DNA from: Cerasicoccus arenae
Lineage (GTDB): Bacteria; Verrucomicrobiota; Verrucomicrobiia; Opitutales; Cerasicoccaceae
Direction of reading: 5' to 3'
Length of the DNA stretch: 64,000 bases
NCBI RefSeq assembly: GCF_014651635.1
Contig: NZ_BMXG01000018.1
Location: 25,103 to 89,102 of the forward strand
The notes beneath the pieces are model-generated. The model was given only the letters and a program-made list of their open reading frames with translations, was not told the origin of the DNA and did not search any database. Every line of letters begins with the position of its first letter. Position 1 is the first letter of the stretch. A program made the translations under genes and the position numbers. Of the stretch, positions 9,043 to 19,000 are shown one piece after another.

Positions 9043-10305
9043 TTACTTATGGCGCTCAAAGATGATCGTCGCATTATGTCCGCCAAATCCGAGATTATTA
9101 CTCATGGCGATATCTACCTTCTGCCCAGTGCGCGCAACATTTGGCACATAGTCCAGATCGCAATCCGGATCTGGGGTCTCATAATTGATAGTCGGGGGAA
9201 TGATGCCCGTCTCAATGACCTTGGCGCAGATCGCGGCTTCAATGCCACCGGCGGCACCCAAAAGGTGTCCCGTCATACTCTTTGTGCTGCTGATCGGCAT
9301 TTTGTAGGCATGTTCGCCAAATACCTTCTTGATCGCGAGCGTCTCAAATTTGTCATTGTATGGCGTAGACGTGCCGTGGGCATTGATGTAGTCCACGGAT
9401 TCCGGCTCAATTTTAGCCATCGCCATTGCACGATTGAGCGCATACGCCAAGCCTTCACCTTCTGGGTCCGGGCTGGTGATGTGGTAGGCATCGCAAGTGG
9501 CAGCGTAGCCCGAAAGCTCGCAAATGATCTTTGCACCGCGTGCCTTGGCGTGTTCCTCGCTTTCGAGAACGAGCACACCGGCACCATCCCCCATCACGAA
9601 GCCATCACGGCCAGCATCAAACGGACGGGATGCACGCTCAGGCTCGTCATTGAAGCCTGTGCTCATCGCCTTCATATTACAGAAGCCGGCGTAACCCACG
9701 TGGGTGATTGCGCCTTCACTGCCACCAGCAATCATCACATCGGCATCGCCGCGCATAATCATGTGGGCAGCTTCTCCGAGGGCGTGTGTCGCAGTCGAAC
9801 AGGCACTGACTACGGCAAAATTCGGCCCCTTCGCTTTAATCTCAATCGCCATGACACCAGAGGCCATGTTCGCGATGAGCGAGGGGATCATAAATGGAGA
9901 TACCTTGCGCGGTCCACTCTCTTTGAGCTTCCAAGCCTGCTCTTGGACTGTTTCCAGTCCGCCAATACCAGAGCCGATGAGGACGCCGACCTTGTAGGGG
10001 TCCTCCTGCGACATATCAAGCTTGGCGTCCGCCACGGCTTGCTTGCCGGCGCTGACGGCATAGTGAACATAGCGGTCGTTACGGTTGACGTCTTTGGCGT
10101 TGTTAAAACAAGCCTTGGCATCAAAGTTCACCACTTCTGCCCCAATTTGGCAGGAGTAGGCGCTGGCGTCCATGCATTCGATTTTACGAATACCGCTCTT
10201 GCCAGCGATGATACCGTTCCAAAAGTCGTCGACGGAGTTGCCTAAGGCATGGACTACTCCAATGCCCGTGACAACGACCTTCGTCTGTGGGCGTGGGTCA
10301 CTCAT
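9043..10305 (-). CDS. fabF: Beta-ketoacyl-ACP synthase II
   Basis: 420 aa when started at the ATG at 10305 (MSDPRPQTKVVVTGIG), which fits the usual FabF N-terminus better than the upstream alternative at 10341. Condenses malonyl-ACP with acyl-ACP in fatty acid elongation. The catalytic triad is visible: Cys in VVSACSTATHALGE, His in NAHGTSTPYND and His in KSMTGHLLGAAGG. Third gene of the minus-strand fabG-acpP-fabF operon; the stop of acpP lies 41 nt upstream. Confidence 0.96.
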   Translation of the reverse strand: MSDPRPQTKVVVTGIGVVHALGNSVDDFWNGIIAGKSGIRKIECMDASAYSCQIGAEVVNFDAKACFNNAKDVNRNDRYVHYAVSAGKQAVADAKLDMSQEDPYKVGVLIGSGIGGLETVQEQAWKLKESGPRKVSPFMIPSLIANMASGVMAIEIKAKGPNFAVVSACSTATHALGEAAHMIMRGDADVMIAGGSEGAITHVGYAGFCNMKAMSTGFNDEPERASRPFDAGRDGFVMGDGAGVLVLESEEHAKARGAKIICELSGYAATCDAYHITSPDPEGEGLAYALNRAMAMAKIEPESVDYINAHGTSTPYNDKFETLAIKKVFGEHAYKMPISSTKSMTGHLLGAAGGIEAAICAKVIETGIIPPTINYETPDPDCDLDYVPNVARTGQKVDIAMSNNLGFGGHNATIIFERHK

Positions 10306-10346
10306 GAATGAATAAACGGGCGATTCCAGAGAGCCGCCCATCCTGA

Positions 10347-10604
10347 TTAGCCTGCGGCCTTATCCTTGATATAGCTGACCACGTCACCGACGGTCTGCAG
10401 CTTCTCGGAATCGGATTCGGGGATTTCGCCCTTAATCTCATCCTTGAATTCTTCTTCAAATGCCATGACGAGCTCAACTAGGTCGAGCGAGTCAGCTCCG
10501 AGATCATCCAAAAAGGAAGCTTGTGGAGTTACCTGCTCTTCGTTGACATTGAGCTGGTTAACAATGATTTCTTGTACGCGTTCTTCGATGCTTTTATCCG
10601 ACAT
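10347..10604 (-). CDS. acpP: Acyl carrier protein
   Basis: 85 aa, acidic. Carries growing acyl chains on 4'-phosphopantetheine attached to Ser39 in the motif [10 protein letters not shown]. Middle gene of the fab operon, between fabG and fabF as in many bacteria. Confidence 0.97.
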   Translation of the reverse strand: MSDKSIEERVQEIIVNQLNVNEEQVTPQASFLDDLGADSLDLVELVMAFEEEFKDEIKGEIPESDSEKLQTVGDVVSYIKDKAAG

Positions 10605-10640
10605 ATTTCGGGAGGTGTATGGATTAAATTAGAAAGTTGT

Positions 10641-11387
10641 TTACATCGCCATGCCGCCGTCAACCGAAAAAGTTTGCCCGGTGATGTAACCGGCTTCTTC
10701 ACTTGCGAGGAATGTGCACATAGAAGCGATCTCAGATGTCTGGCCAAAACGCTTCAGCGGGACCATTTTGGCCGCTTCAGTTTTAACCGTATCGCTGAGT
10801 TCGTTGGTCATGTCCGTTTCAATGAAACCAGGCGCGACGACGTTAACGGTGATATTGCGCGAGGCGACCTCGCGAGCGGTAGACTTGGTAAATCCGATCA
10901 TACCCGCTTTGGCGGCACCATAGTTGGCCTGACCGGGGTTGCCAATAATGCCTACCACCGATGAAATATTAATAATGCGGCCCCAACGCTTGCGCGTCAT
11001 CGGACGCAGCAGCCCTTTGGTCCAGAAAAAGCAGGATGAAAGGTTGGTGTTGATAACATCCATCCAGTCAGCATCGCTCATACGCAGAAGCAGTCCATCT
11101 CGGGTGATCCCTGCATTGTTGACTACGATGTCGATACACTCGTAGTCCTTAAGCAACTGCTCGCAGGCAGCGGCAACAGCGGCGGAATCAGCTACGTCGA
11201 CGGCTAAAGCTTCAGCTTGCCCTCCACTTGCGCGAATGGCCTCAGCAGCGGCACCACAGGAGCTTTCGCTTTTGCTGACGCAGATAACGCGCACGCCCTC
11301 GGCAGCAAGGCTCTCTGCGATCGCGCGGCCAATGCCCCGGCCCGCGCCGGTTACCAAAGCAGTCTTGTTCTCAAAGGTCAGTTTCAT
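10641..11387 (-). CDS. fabG: 3-oxoacyl-ACP reductase
   Basis: 248 aa from the ATG at 11387 (MKLTFENKTALVTG); an upstream TTG at 11399 is less likely. Short-chain dehydrogenase that reduces 3-oxoacyl-ACP with NADPH. Nucleotide motif TGAGRGIG (13-20), NNAG (90-93), Asn114, and the catalytic Ser143-Tyr156-Lys160 set within ISSVVG and YGAAK; C-terminal FIETDM and SVDGGMAM are typical of FabG. First gene of the fabG-acpP-fabF operon. Confidence 0.96.
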   Translation of the reverse strand: MKLTFENKTALVTGAGRGIGRAIAESLAAEGVRVICVSKSESSCGAAAEAIRASGGQAEALAVDVADSAAVAAACEQLLKDYECIDIVVNNAGITRDGLLLRMSDADWMDVINTNLSSCFFWTKGLLRPMTRKRWGRIINISSVVGIIGNPGQANYGAAKAGMIGFTKSTAREVASRNITVNVVAPGFIETDMTNELSDTVKTEAAKMVPLKRFGQTSEIASMCTFLASEEAGYITGQTFSVDGGMAM

Positions 11388-11583
11388 GTAAGGGGCCAAG
11401 GCATGTTAACTGTGCAAGGGGCTGGCAAGCAAAATCTCGCCCATACAACTCAGTATATTACATCCGCACACCGTCAACTCAACAGAATGAACCGAGAATT
11501 ACATCCCCAAGACAGCAAATGATTTTCGAGCATGACATTTGTGACTCAATGGTCAAGCATGCCCGAGTTCGCCTGAAATTAAG

Positions 11584-13704
11584 ATGGATAAAAAGCCCAA
11601 AAAAAACAGTTATGTTCGGTGGTTAGTGCAGCACTATTTTGCCGATTTTCGCCACTTCCTGCGGCATGGACTCAAACGACGATTTCGTGGGTTGACGGGC
11701 TTTACTCGTTTTCACAAAAAGGAATGGACCGATTGGTGGAAGTCACGCGACAGTCGCCGAAAATTTGCCAAGATTGAGCGGAAACACCAAGCTAAACGCA
11801 TTCGGAATGATGCTGCATCTGGCATACGTAGTTTCGGCGCGTCACTCTGGTCAATGTTCACTGCCCCAGTGCGTCTGCTCAAGTGGAGCAGGATGAAATT
11901 CCGCCAATTGCGGAAGCTTTCCTTTCGAGAGGCTTGTGAAGAAATCTGGATGGGTTATCGCGCATTAATCGCGAGTGGACTCAACCGGGTGGAATTCCTT
12001 TTCAAGCGGACATTTAGTCTGCCGCTCTGGCTACGCGCCATCATCACAATTGTCGGTGTGGCCTTCATCGCTGGCGTCATTGCCACGCCTTGGCTGTTCA
12101 AGACTGCCAAAGCCTACCGCAGTGAGCATATGCTAGTCCAAGCAAAGGAGTTACAAGCCGATGGGCGGAATGTAGAAGCCTACCAGAAGATTCGCGCTGC
12201 CGCCCTCCTCCGCCCAGATCAAGCCGAAGTCCGCGAGCTCGTACTCGAACTCGCCGAAGAGGTCCGCTCTCCTCAGGCCGTCTGGTGGGCCGAGCGAGCC
12301 GCCAAAGCCAATAACTACGACGCAGAATCAATCGCAAAGGTGATTGAAATGGCTGCCTACTTTCGGCAGTCTCAGATTGGCGTACGGTACTTGGCCATGC
12401 TTCAGGAAGCTTACCCGGACTACGAAGGAGCCACCGACGCTGAACTGCGGCTATTGCTATCTCAGGGCAAACGAGTCGAGGCGATCAACAAGGCGCTCCA
12501 CGCCTATAAAAACGGTGAAACCAGCCCAACCATCCACGAAGTGCTGGCAATGCATTATCTGAACGCCAGCGACCCAATTGCCCAGAAAACCTTGGCCGAC
12601 TACCTCCAAGAAAATCTGAACCGAAACGACGAGGTTGGTTTATCACTCAAACGATTGGTGCTTACCCGCACGGCCGAACTTTCACCGGAAGTCATGGAGC
12701 AGGTAAATTTTGCCCAAATACTGACAGATCTGAGACAGTTCCCCGAGGCTAAACAGAACGACCGCGCACTGGCCATCGGACGCGCATTAGAGCACGGAGA
12801 TATTTCCAAGGATGAAGCCCAAGCCACTATCTTGGCCGAATTTGATATCAATGACCCCGATGAGCGTGAGGATTTAATGGAAATGGCCAGCATTTTTGGG
12901 CTCTATGGCATTATTGAGTCATTGCCAGCCACCCAGAAAAGAGAGCTGAATCAACTCAGGCTAGAAGGCATGGTTCTCAGTGAAACACCCGACTTTGAAG
13001 GTGCCCGCCAACTACTGGACAGCTCAAGCGAAGCCACTCTCGCACCGCTGCAAGCCTCATTCTGGAACGCCATGCTTGCGCGTGAGCAAGGTCACAATGA
13101 AGCCTTCACTAAATCCCTCATCGAAGCCCTGAATTACGCAACGCTGGAGGAATGGGTCTACCTCGAACGCATTTTGCATCGCCGTGCGACAGAAGCTCAA
13201 CTGCTGGAGTTCTACCGTGAATCGGTCCAACGCTTACCCAACACGCCATATATCGCCGCACACGCCTTAAACTACGCGTATCAAGTGGGGGCCGACGCCG
13301 AGCTTGCCGCCATGGCTCAGCAAATGCCGCTGGATACCTTTAAACGTGACCCTTATAGCCAAATCTTTCTGATTTATCTGAAAGCGCTGCAGGAACGCGA
13401 TTTGTCAACCAGTCGCTATCATGCGGAGGACCTAGTAGCCAAATACCCCCGTGAGGCCAGCTACTACATCGCCCTCGCCTTTGTTTACGCTCAATCGCAA
13501 AATGTCCCGCTCGCGAAATCCGTGATTAGCTCATTTCCCCTAGGAAATGATTATGAGGCAATGCCGCCCTTTTTAAGAATCTGCCTAGCAGCCACTGGTA
13601 ACACCGCCGCCCTGCCCGATATCGACAAACTCCCCCTAGCCAAAGAACGCGAGATCGCCAAACGCCTTGTAGATTCCAAACCGACCGAGGCGGCGCTTAA
13701 TTAA
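11584..13704 (+). CDS. Membrane-anchored TPR-like protein, function unknown
   Basis: 706 aa. The N-terminal 140 residues are very basic (many Arg/Lys/Trp, probably cytoplasmic). One transmembrane helix lies near residues 150-170 (AIITIVGVAFIAGVIA). About 530 residues of helix-turn-helix repeats follow, with TPR-like spacing (for example AKELQADGRNVEAYQKIRAA). This points to a scaffold on the outer side of the inner membrane. It converges with the gene at 13715-15430, only 10 bp away, which has the same layout (one N-terminal helix, then TPR-like repeats). No specific family recognised. Confidence 0.75.
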   Translation: MDKKPKKNSYVRWLVQHYFADFRHFLRHGLKRRFRGLTGFTRFHKKEWTDWWKSRDSRRKFAKIERKHQAKRIRNDAASGIRSFGASLWSMFTAPVRLLKWSRMKFRQLRKLSFREACEEIWMGYRALIASGLNRVEFLFKRTFSLPLWLRAIITIVGVAFIAGVIATPWLFKTAKAYRSEHMLVQAKELQADGRNVEAYQKIRAAALLRPDQAEVRELVLELAEEVRSPQAVWWAERAAKANNYDAESIAKVIEMAAYFRQSQIGVRYLAMLQEAYPDYEGATDAELRLLLSQGKRVEAINKALHAYKNGETSPTIHEVLAMHYLNASDPIAQKTLADYLQENLNRNDEVGLSLKRLVLTRTAELSPEVMEQVNFAQILTDLRQFPEAKQNDRALAIGRALEHGDISKDEAQATILAEFDINDPDEREDLMEMASIFGLYGIIESLPATQKRELNQLRLEGMVLSETPDFEGARQLLDSSSEATLAPLQASFWNAMLAREQGHNEAFTKSLIEALNYATLEEWVYLERILHRRATEAQLLEFYRESVQRLPNTPYIAAHALNYAYQVGADAELAAMAQQMPLDTFKRDPYSQIFLIYLKALQERDLSTSRYHAEDLVAKYPREASYYIALAFVYAQSQNVPLAKSVISSFPLGNDYEAMPPFLRICLAATGNTAALPDIDKLPLAKEREIAKRLVDSKPTEAALN

Positions 13705-13714
13705 ACAGCTATAG

Positions 13715-15430
13715 CTAAAGCGCCTGATGCGCCTCAAGGACGGACTTCGCTTGATCATAGAGCACAGCTTCCTCTGGCATGAGCACGGCAGGATCAAGGC
13801 CCTTCATCAGATTCGCAGCCGCAGGGTAATCCTTTTGGTCAACCGCAATGAGAAGCCCTCCGAGGCGGCAGCTTCCGATGCTAAGGTATTGCTTGTTCAG
13901 TAGATCAAACTGCTCCTGAGCTTGGTCGAGCAGGCCTGCTTTCCACAAAAGAAAGGAATATGTAGAGCGCATGACACTAGCCGGCGACTGCTCAACCAAT
14001 GGAGCAATGCGATGCGGATCGGCATCCGCAGGATCGTCCAACAACGCCTCAAGATAATATTGATTATTAAGCATACCGACGTCATCCGGTGATAGCTCCA
14101 GTGAACGATGCACCACAACGAGCGCGTCTGCTGTCTTGCCCTGCATCGTAAGCGCAGCGAGATAAAGAGGAATCGCGGCCAATTCTTCGCGCGAATTTTT
14201 CGCAGCAGCAATCGCTGTTTTCAGGCAGGCTGCTGCCTCCTCTTGCCAACCTTTACGCAGAGCAAGCTGCCCGAGTGCCAGAAGCTCGTTAAAGGCCCCG
14301 TCTTCCTCAGCCTGAGCGTAGGCATCCCGCCAGAGTTGCGTTGCTTGCTTGCTGTTGGCCGTATCCTGGCCGCTACCAATAAACGCCAGCAAAGTGGTAC
14401 GACGGGCTTCACTGATGGGCTGATCAGCCCGATTAAGCAGTCGGCTCGCATTTTCCAAATCATTGCTCTGCATATAAGCCATAAGCTGAGCGCTCCAACG
14501 GCCAGTCTCGTCCAGTTGACCGCTAGCAGGACTCTGCAAAAAGACCAGAAGCTCGGCGTAAGCACTATTGGAAAGAAGCCATTTTGCGACCAACTCAGGC
14601 TCCTTAGCCCCTTCACGACGAATTGCCTCAGCAATGATTGCAGCGCGCTTTCCCGGCTCCAAATTCAATTGCTGTGTATCGGCTAGCAAACGGCTGATCG
14701 GTGTCCCGCGCGAATGCTCTCGTATGCGACGCATCAACCATTCTCGATCACTGTCGAAAAGCGGGATACCTGGACTCGCGGCCAGCGTCAATAAGGCACT
14801 CATGCCGACTTCTCCCTTATGTTTAGACGCCTGGCGCAAGTTGGACTTCGCCTGAATGTCAGCGGCCCGATTGTTCTGCCTCAATAAAAGTTGCCCGCGC
14901 AGGAGCAGCGCCTCCTCATTTTGGGAGTCAACCGACAGTAATTGCTCCAAAGTCGAAAACGCCTCCCTCTGCTCTTCACGCCGTATTTGTATCTTGGCCT
15001 GAAGCAGCAAAAATTCTGGATTAGCAGCTTGTTTGGTGCGCAGTTCCTGAAGAACCTCATCCACGCCATCCAGCCTATCCGCATCCAACTGCAACTGCAG
15101 AAATGCCAGCCCGATCTCTGGATGATCCTTCGCACTCCCCTGAGCCAATAACGTGGTAAGCTCTTCAATAGAGCCTTTGGCATCTATTTCGATCAAGGCG
15201 CGAACCTGAATGACGCGCGCGCGCATTTTGTCTGGCCCAAATGCAATTAACCGTTCGGTGTGCGGAATGACCTCTGCGTACTGTCCTGCTTTGAGAAGCC
15301 GGAAGGCGCGTGAGAACTCATACCCCTGCCAGATCCAATAGCCACTGCCCAGCAACCCAACCAGCACCAACAAGAGCAGCACAAAAGGCAGCCAAGACAT
15401 TCGGCCAAGACGATTAGACGCATAGGGCAT
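13715..15430 (-). CDS. Membrane-anchored TPR-like protein, function unknown
   Basis: 571 aa. A single transmembrane helix at residues about 13-33 (WLPFVLLLLVLVGLLGSGYW) is followed by TPR-like helical repeats (AFRLLKAGQYAEVIPHTERLI, FSTLEQLLSVDSQNEEALLLRGQLLL). Probably anchored in the inner membrane with a periplasmic repeat domain. Its architecture mirrors the convergent 706-aa protein, so the two may be distant paralogues or partners (inference). Confidence 0.75.
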   Translation of the reverse strand: MPYASNRLGRMSWLPFVLLLLVLVGLLGSGYWIWQGYEFSRAFRLLKAGQYAEVIPHTERLIAFGPDKMRARVIQVRALIEIDAKGSIEELTTLLAQGSAKDHPEIGLAFLQLQLDADRLDGVDEVLQELRTKQAANPEFLLLQAKIQIRREEQREAFSTLEQLLSVDSQNEEALLLRGQLLLRQNNRAADIQAKSNLRQASKHKGEVGMSALLTLAASPGIPLFDSDREWLMRRIREHSRGTPISRLLADTQQLNLEPGKRAAIIAEAIRREGAKEPELVAKWLLSNSAYAELLVFLQSPASGQLDETGRWSAQLMAYMQSNDLENASRLLNRADQPISEARRTTLLAFIGSGQDTANSKQATQLWRDAYAQAEEDGAFNELLALGQLALRKGWQEEAAACLKTAIAAAKNSREELAAIPLYLAALTMQGKTADALVVVHRSLELSPDDVGMLNNQYYLEALLDDPADADPHRIAPLVEQSPASVMRSTYSFLLWKAGLLDQAQEQFDLLNKQYLSIGSCRLGGLLIAVDQKDYPAAANLMKGLDPAVLMPEEAVLYDQAKSVLEAHQAL

Positions 15431-15531
15431 CGCACCTAAGGTGAGTATTTTTTCTCATCTGGCAAAATAAATTGAAAGCAGAATCATGGCTTTCAATTGG
15501 GCTCAGTTTACAGCAAACTTCAACCTCTGAC

Positions 15532-15819
15532 ATGAGCAATGACTTTGAATGCCCGATCTGCGGAGCAATGGTGAAAGCCAATACCCTCGCGTGCCCCGAA
15601 TGCGGTGCCGATGAGCGCACTGGCCTGTACCGTAGCAACGACTCCAGTGGCGCAATTTACGACGGTCTAGACCTACCCGACGACGACACATTCAATTACG
15701 ACGAATTCGCCGAGCGGGAGTTTGGAACGCCACGGCCAAAGTCTGCCAAGGACTACACCGTTGCCGTCATCGCCGTCTTAATGATCGTCGTAATCTTCGC
15801 GGTTTTTGTTTTGTGGTAG
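15532..15819 (+). CDS. Small zinc-ribbon protein with C-terminal membrane anchor
   Basis: 95 aa from the ATG at 15532. Two CxxC knuckles (CPICG, CPECG at residues 6-23) make a zinc ribbon. An acidic linker (DLPDDDTFNYDEFAEREFG) follows, and a C-terminal transmembrane helix (VAVIAVLMIVVIFAVFVLW). The zinc ribbon should face the cytoplasm. Function unknown. Confidence 0.75.
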   Translation: MSNDFECPICGAMVKANTLACPECGADERTGLYRSNDSSGAIYDGLDLPDDDTFNYDEFAEREFGTPRPKSAKDYTVAVIAVLMIVVIFAVFVLW

Positions 15820-16048
15820 CCTGCTCCATACGGGCCCAAAGACCACATCCCTTGATCGCGTAGAATGGTAATCCGGCTAAAAAAAGGGGAGGGGTAGTTA
15901 CGCACGACACCTACGATCTATCGTATGATTCACATTTCATACATTTGCTCGCTTTAATTGCAAGTGGCACTACAAAAGGAGTTTGCCATAGTTCAATGCT
16001 CCCCCTCTATCATGTAGGGCTAATTGCTTCGCTAAGCCATCAAGGAAA

Positions 16049-16828
16049 ATGATTCTGATTCGATTATTTCTCACATTCATCGCCATGTCATCCACGCTGT
16101 TATCGAAAGATGTTCTTTTGCTCAGCGAAGACTTCAACGATACACAGTCAACATGCGCTCAAGCTCTACTCAGGCATCCTGAGATAGAATTGGCCAAAGA
16201 CGCTGGACCCGATGGTTCCGATGCAATCCGTGTTAACTATGTCGGCGGAAAAATGGGGAGCAAACGTGTCGTTATCAACTACCCGCTTGAACAGAAAGTG
16301 GATCATGCCATCCTCAGCTTCGACGTATTTTTCGAGGATGATTGGCAGTTTGTTCGCGGTGGTAAAATGCACGGCCTCGGACCTAAAAAACCAATCACGG
16401 GCGGGAAACGTCGGCAGCCCAACGGCTGGAGTTCGCGTATCATGTTCTCAAAAAAAGGCCGTGTGCACAACTATCTGTATGACCAGAACCCGGATTTGAC
16501 CTACGGCTTCGGCGGCACGACGGCTGAACCCGTCTTTGAAAAAGGCAAATGGCAGCATGTCGTGTTGGAAACACAACTCAACGACGCCGGCCAAGCCAAT
16601 GGCTTTGCCAAAACGTCAGTCGATGGCCAAGAAGTTCTTTTTAATGACGGCATGGAATTTCGCGGAAAAGACGGCAAGGACACACTGATTCAGAAGTTCC
16701 TCTTCAGCACCTTTCACGGTGGAAATGACCCCAGTTGGGCACCCAAAGATGCCAATGGTAACTATATCACCGTCCATGCACTCTTCGATAATATCATAAT
16801 TGTCGCCCCTCAGAATCGTCAAGAATGA
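16049..16828 (+). CDS. Secreted polysaccharide-lyase-like protein (PL14-type fold)
   Basis: 259 aa with an N-terminal signal peptide (ILIRLFLTFIAMSSTLLS). The body resembles family 14 alginate/glucuronate lyase domains: a jelly roll with SFDVFFEDDW, VRGGKMHGLGP, GWSSRIMFSKKG, HNYLYDQ and a late FSTFHGGNDPSW segment. If correct it would cleave a uronic-acid-containing polysaccharide outside the cell. The family call rests on motif resemblance only; another concanavalin-like glycan-binding or lyase domain is possible. AAGGA a few bases before the ATG is a reasonable ribosome site. Confidence 0.6.
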   Translation: MILIRLFLTFIAMSSTLLSKDVLLLSEDFNDTQSTCAQALLRHPEIELAKDAGPDGSDAIRVNYVGGKMGSKRVVINYPLEQKVDHAILSFDVFFEDDWQFVRGGKMHGLGPKKPITGGKRRQPNGWSSRIMFSKKGRVHNYLYDQNPDLTYGFGGTTAEPVFEKGKWQHVVLETQLNDAGQANGFAKTSVDGQEVLFNDGMEFRGKDGKDTLIQKFLFSTFHGGNDPSWAPKDANGNYITVHALFDNIIIVAPQNRQE

Positions 16829-16998
16829 GCCAAATTCTTCGTCCATCGAACTCCAGCCAAAATCCGTGTATAATCCCCCCCTCCCCTAGAAAACGGCTTG
16901 AAAAGCATGCCGTCATTGCCTCAGTGTGTTGGGTTTAGCTGATGTGCCCCTCTGCACGCAGCCATCATTTTAATAAAAACACCAACTTAGAAACTACC

Positions 16999-18855
16999 AT
17001 GAGCACAACCGCGCCCGAAAAGCACGAATTCCAGGCCGAAGTCAAACAGGTGCTGGATATCGTTATCCACTCCCTCTACACCGACAAGGAAATCTTCATC
17101 CGCGAGTTGGTGTCTAACGCCTCAGACGCGCTCGAAAAGCTGCGCCATTTGCAACTGACCGAGAAAACGATCCACGACGACGGCCTCACGCTTGAAGTCA
17201 ACCTGACCACCGACGACACCGCCAACACGATCACGGTCCAAGACTTTGGCATCGGTATGACGCGTGATGATCTCGTCGAAAACCTTGGCACTATCGCCCA
17301 CTCCGGCACCAAGGCGTTCCTCAATGCGGTAAAGGAATCCGGCGGCGCGAATGAATCGCTCATCGGCCAGTTCGGCGTTGGTTTCTACTCGGTATTCATG
17401 TGCGCGGAGGAAGTTAAGGTCTACACCCGCAGTTGGCACAGCGAAGGCACGGGCTGGTGCTGGACCAGCGATGGCTCTGGCAGCTACACCATTGAAGAAG
17501 CCGAAGGCGTCCGACGTGGCACCAAGATCGTTATCACTCTTAAAGAGGACGCCAAGGATTTCGCAGCAGACCATCGCGTTAAAAGCATCCTTGAGCGCTA
17601 CTCGGCCTATATCGAATTCCCGATCAACCTCAACGGCGAGAAGGTCAACAACCAGCAGGCAATCTGGCTGCAAGACAAGTCCGAGATCACCGAAGACGGC
17701 TACAAAGAGTTTTACAAGTATCAGGCCAAGGCCTATGACGAGCCTCTCGACTGGATGCACTTTCAGGCTGACGCGCCGCTCGACATCCATGCCCTGCTCT
17801 ACATTCCTGGCGCAAATCCAGAAATGCCCGGCTTTGGTCGCATTGAGCCCGGCGTCGCACTGCACTGCCGCAAGATCCTCATCGATCCCGAGCCCAAGAA
17901 GCTCCTCCCCGATTGGCTCCGCTTCGTCAAGGGCGTCGTCGACTCCGCCGACCTCCCGCTCAATATTTCCCGCGAGTCCATGCAAGACAGCGCGTTGCTC
18001 AACAAGATCGGCAACGTCATTACCAAGCGCTTCCTCAAGCACCTCGAAGGCATTGCCAAGAAGGACGCTGACAAGTATCAAAAGTTCTGGGACGACTTCG
18101 GCATTTTCATCAAGGAAGGTGCAACCAGCGACTACACCTACCGCGAGCAAACCTCCAGCCTGCTGCGTTTCGAGTCCTCCATGTTCGAAGCCGGTAAGCT
18201 AACTTCGCTCGCTGACTACCTCGATCGCGCCAAGGAAGAGCAAAAAGAAATTTACTACCTTATCGGGCCAAGCCGCAAGGCGCTCGAAAGCGGCCCTTAT
18301 CTGGAAGCCTTCAAGGCCCGCGGCATCGAAGTCCTCTTCTGCTATGAGCCGATTGACGAATTCCTGATGACCAATCTCCGCGAGTTCAAGGAGAAGAAGC
18401 TCACCGCCGCAGACTCCAACGACATCGAACTCGAAGACACCGCTGTCGAAGGCGAAGCCCTCCCGGAAGATCAAGTCACCGCTCTTTGCGATTGGCTCAA
18501 GACCACCCTCGGCGAAACCCGCGTAAAGACTGTTGCCGTTGGTAAGCGCCTCGTAGACAGCCCGATCGCCGCCATGAACGCAGACGCCATGATGTCTGCC
18601 TCAATGCGCAAAATCATGCGTTCGATGGGACGCAACGATGAGATGCCCGAAGACAGTATTTCCGTGAACTTGGAAATCAACCCGCGCCACGGCCTCATTA
18701 AGCACCTCAGCACCCTCCGCGAGTCCAACGAAGACACGGCAAAGCTCATCGCCGAACAGCTCTTGGACAACGCCTTGATCAGTGCTGGTATGCTCGATGA
18801 CCCGCGCAGCATGGTCAACCGCCTCAACGCCATCCTCGAAAAGGTGGCGAAGTAA
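16999..18855 (+). CDS. htpG: Chaperone HtpG (Hsp90 family)
   Basis: 618 aa from the ATG at 16999, placing the conserved EFQAEVKQVLDIVIHSLYTDKE at the N-terminus; an ATG at 16942 would add 19 unrelated residues. GHKL ATPase motifs: ELVSNASDALEKLR, DFGIGM, GTIAHSGT and GQFGVGFYSVFM. The middle and C-terminal dimerisation domains are complete. ATP-dependent cytoplasmic protein-folding chaperone. A palindrome that may act as terminator follows at 18878-18904. Confidence 0.97.
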   Translation: MSTTAPEKHEFQAEVKQVLDIVIHSLYTDKEIFIRELVSNASDALEKLRHLQLTEKTIHDDGLTLEVNLTTDDTANTITVQDFGIGMTRDDLVENLGTIAHSGTKAFLNAVKESGGANESLIGQFGVGFYSVFMCAEEVKVYTRSWHSEGTGWCWTSDGSGSYTIEEAEGVRRGTKIVITLKEDAKDFAADHRVKSILERYSAYIEFPINLNGEKVNNQQAIWLQDKSEITEDGYKEFYKYQAKAYDEPLDWMHFQADAPLDIHALLYIPGANPEMPGFGRIEPGVALHCRKILIDPEPKKLLPDWLRFVKGVVDSADLPLNISRESMQDSALLNKIGNVITKRFLKHLEGIAKKDADKYQKFWDDFGIFIKEGATSDYTYREQTSSLLRFESSMFEAGKLTSLADYLDRAKEEQKEIYYLIGPSRKALESGPYLEAFKARGIEVLFCYEPIDEFLMTNLREFKEKKLTAADSNDIELEDTAVEGEALPEDQVTALCDWLKTTLGETRVKTVAVGKRLVDSPIAAMNADAMMSASMRKIMRSMGRNDEMPEDSISVNLEINPRHGLIKHLSTLRESNEDTAKLIAEQLLDNALISAGMLDDPRSMVNRLNAILEKVAK

Positions 18856-18877
18856 GGCACCAACAAATTCGTCAATC

Positions 18878-18904
18878 TTGGTAGGGACAGCTCGTCCCTA
18901 CCAA
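18878..18904. repeat. REP-like palindrome or terminator after htpG
   Basis: Perfect 11-bp inverted repeat (TTGGTAGGGAC 18878-18888; GTCCCTACCAA 18894-18904) around a 5-nt loop. No U tract follows. The GGTAGGGAC/GTCCCTACC form looks like a dispersed intergenic palindrome rather than a plain terminator. Only one copy was noticed in this window. Confidence 0.55.
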
Positions 18905-19000
18905 TGCTGACTTTGGCAACGGCGGAAGTGCCATTGCCCCTCATTTAATGCGCCACGCCTGAAACCAATCTCAGAGCAAAACGCTCTCTAATCGACTGCC

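Noticed and set aside
9049..10245. Long open frame (398 codons) on the plus strand over fabF
   Set aside because: It is antisense to fabF with low-complexity composition; fabF has complete catalytic motifs.
17122..18150. 342-codon open frame antisense to htpG
   Set aside because: HtpG is complete and unambiguous; the antisense frame has no start signal or family pattern.
17351..18202. 283-codon plus-strand frame inside htpG
   Set aside because: Ser/Arg/Pro-rich alternative frame of htpG without coding features.
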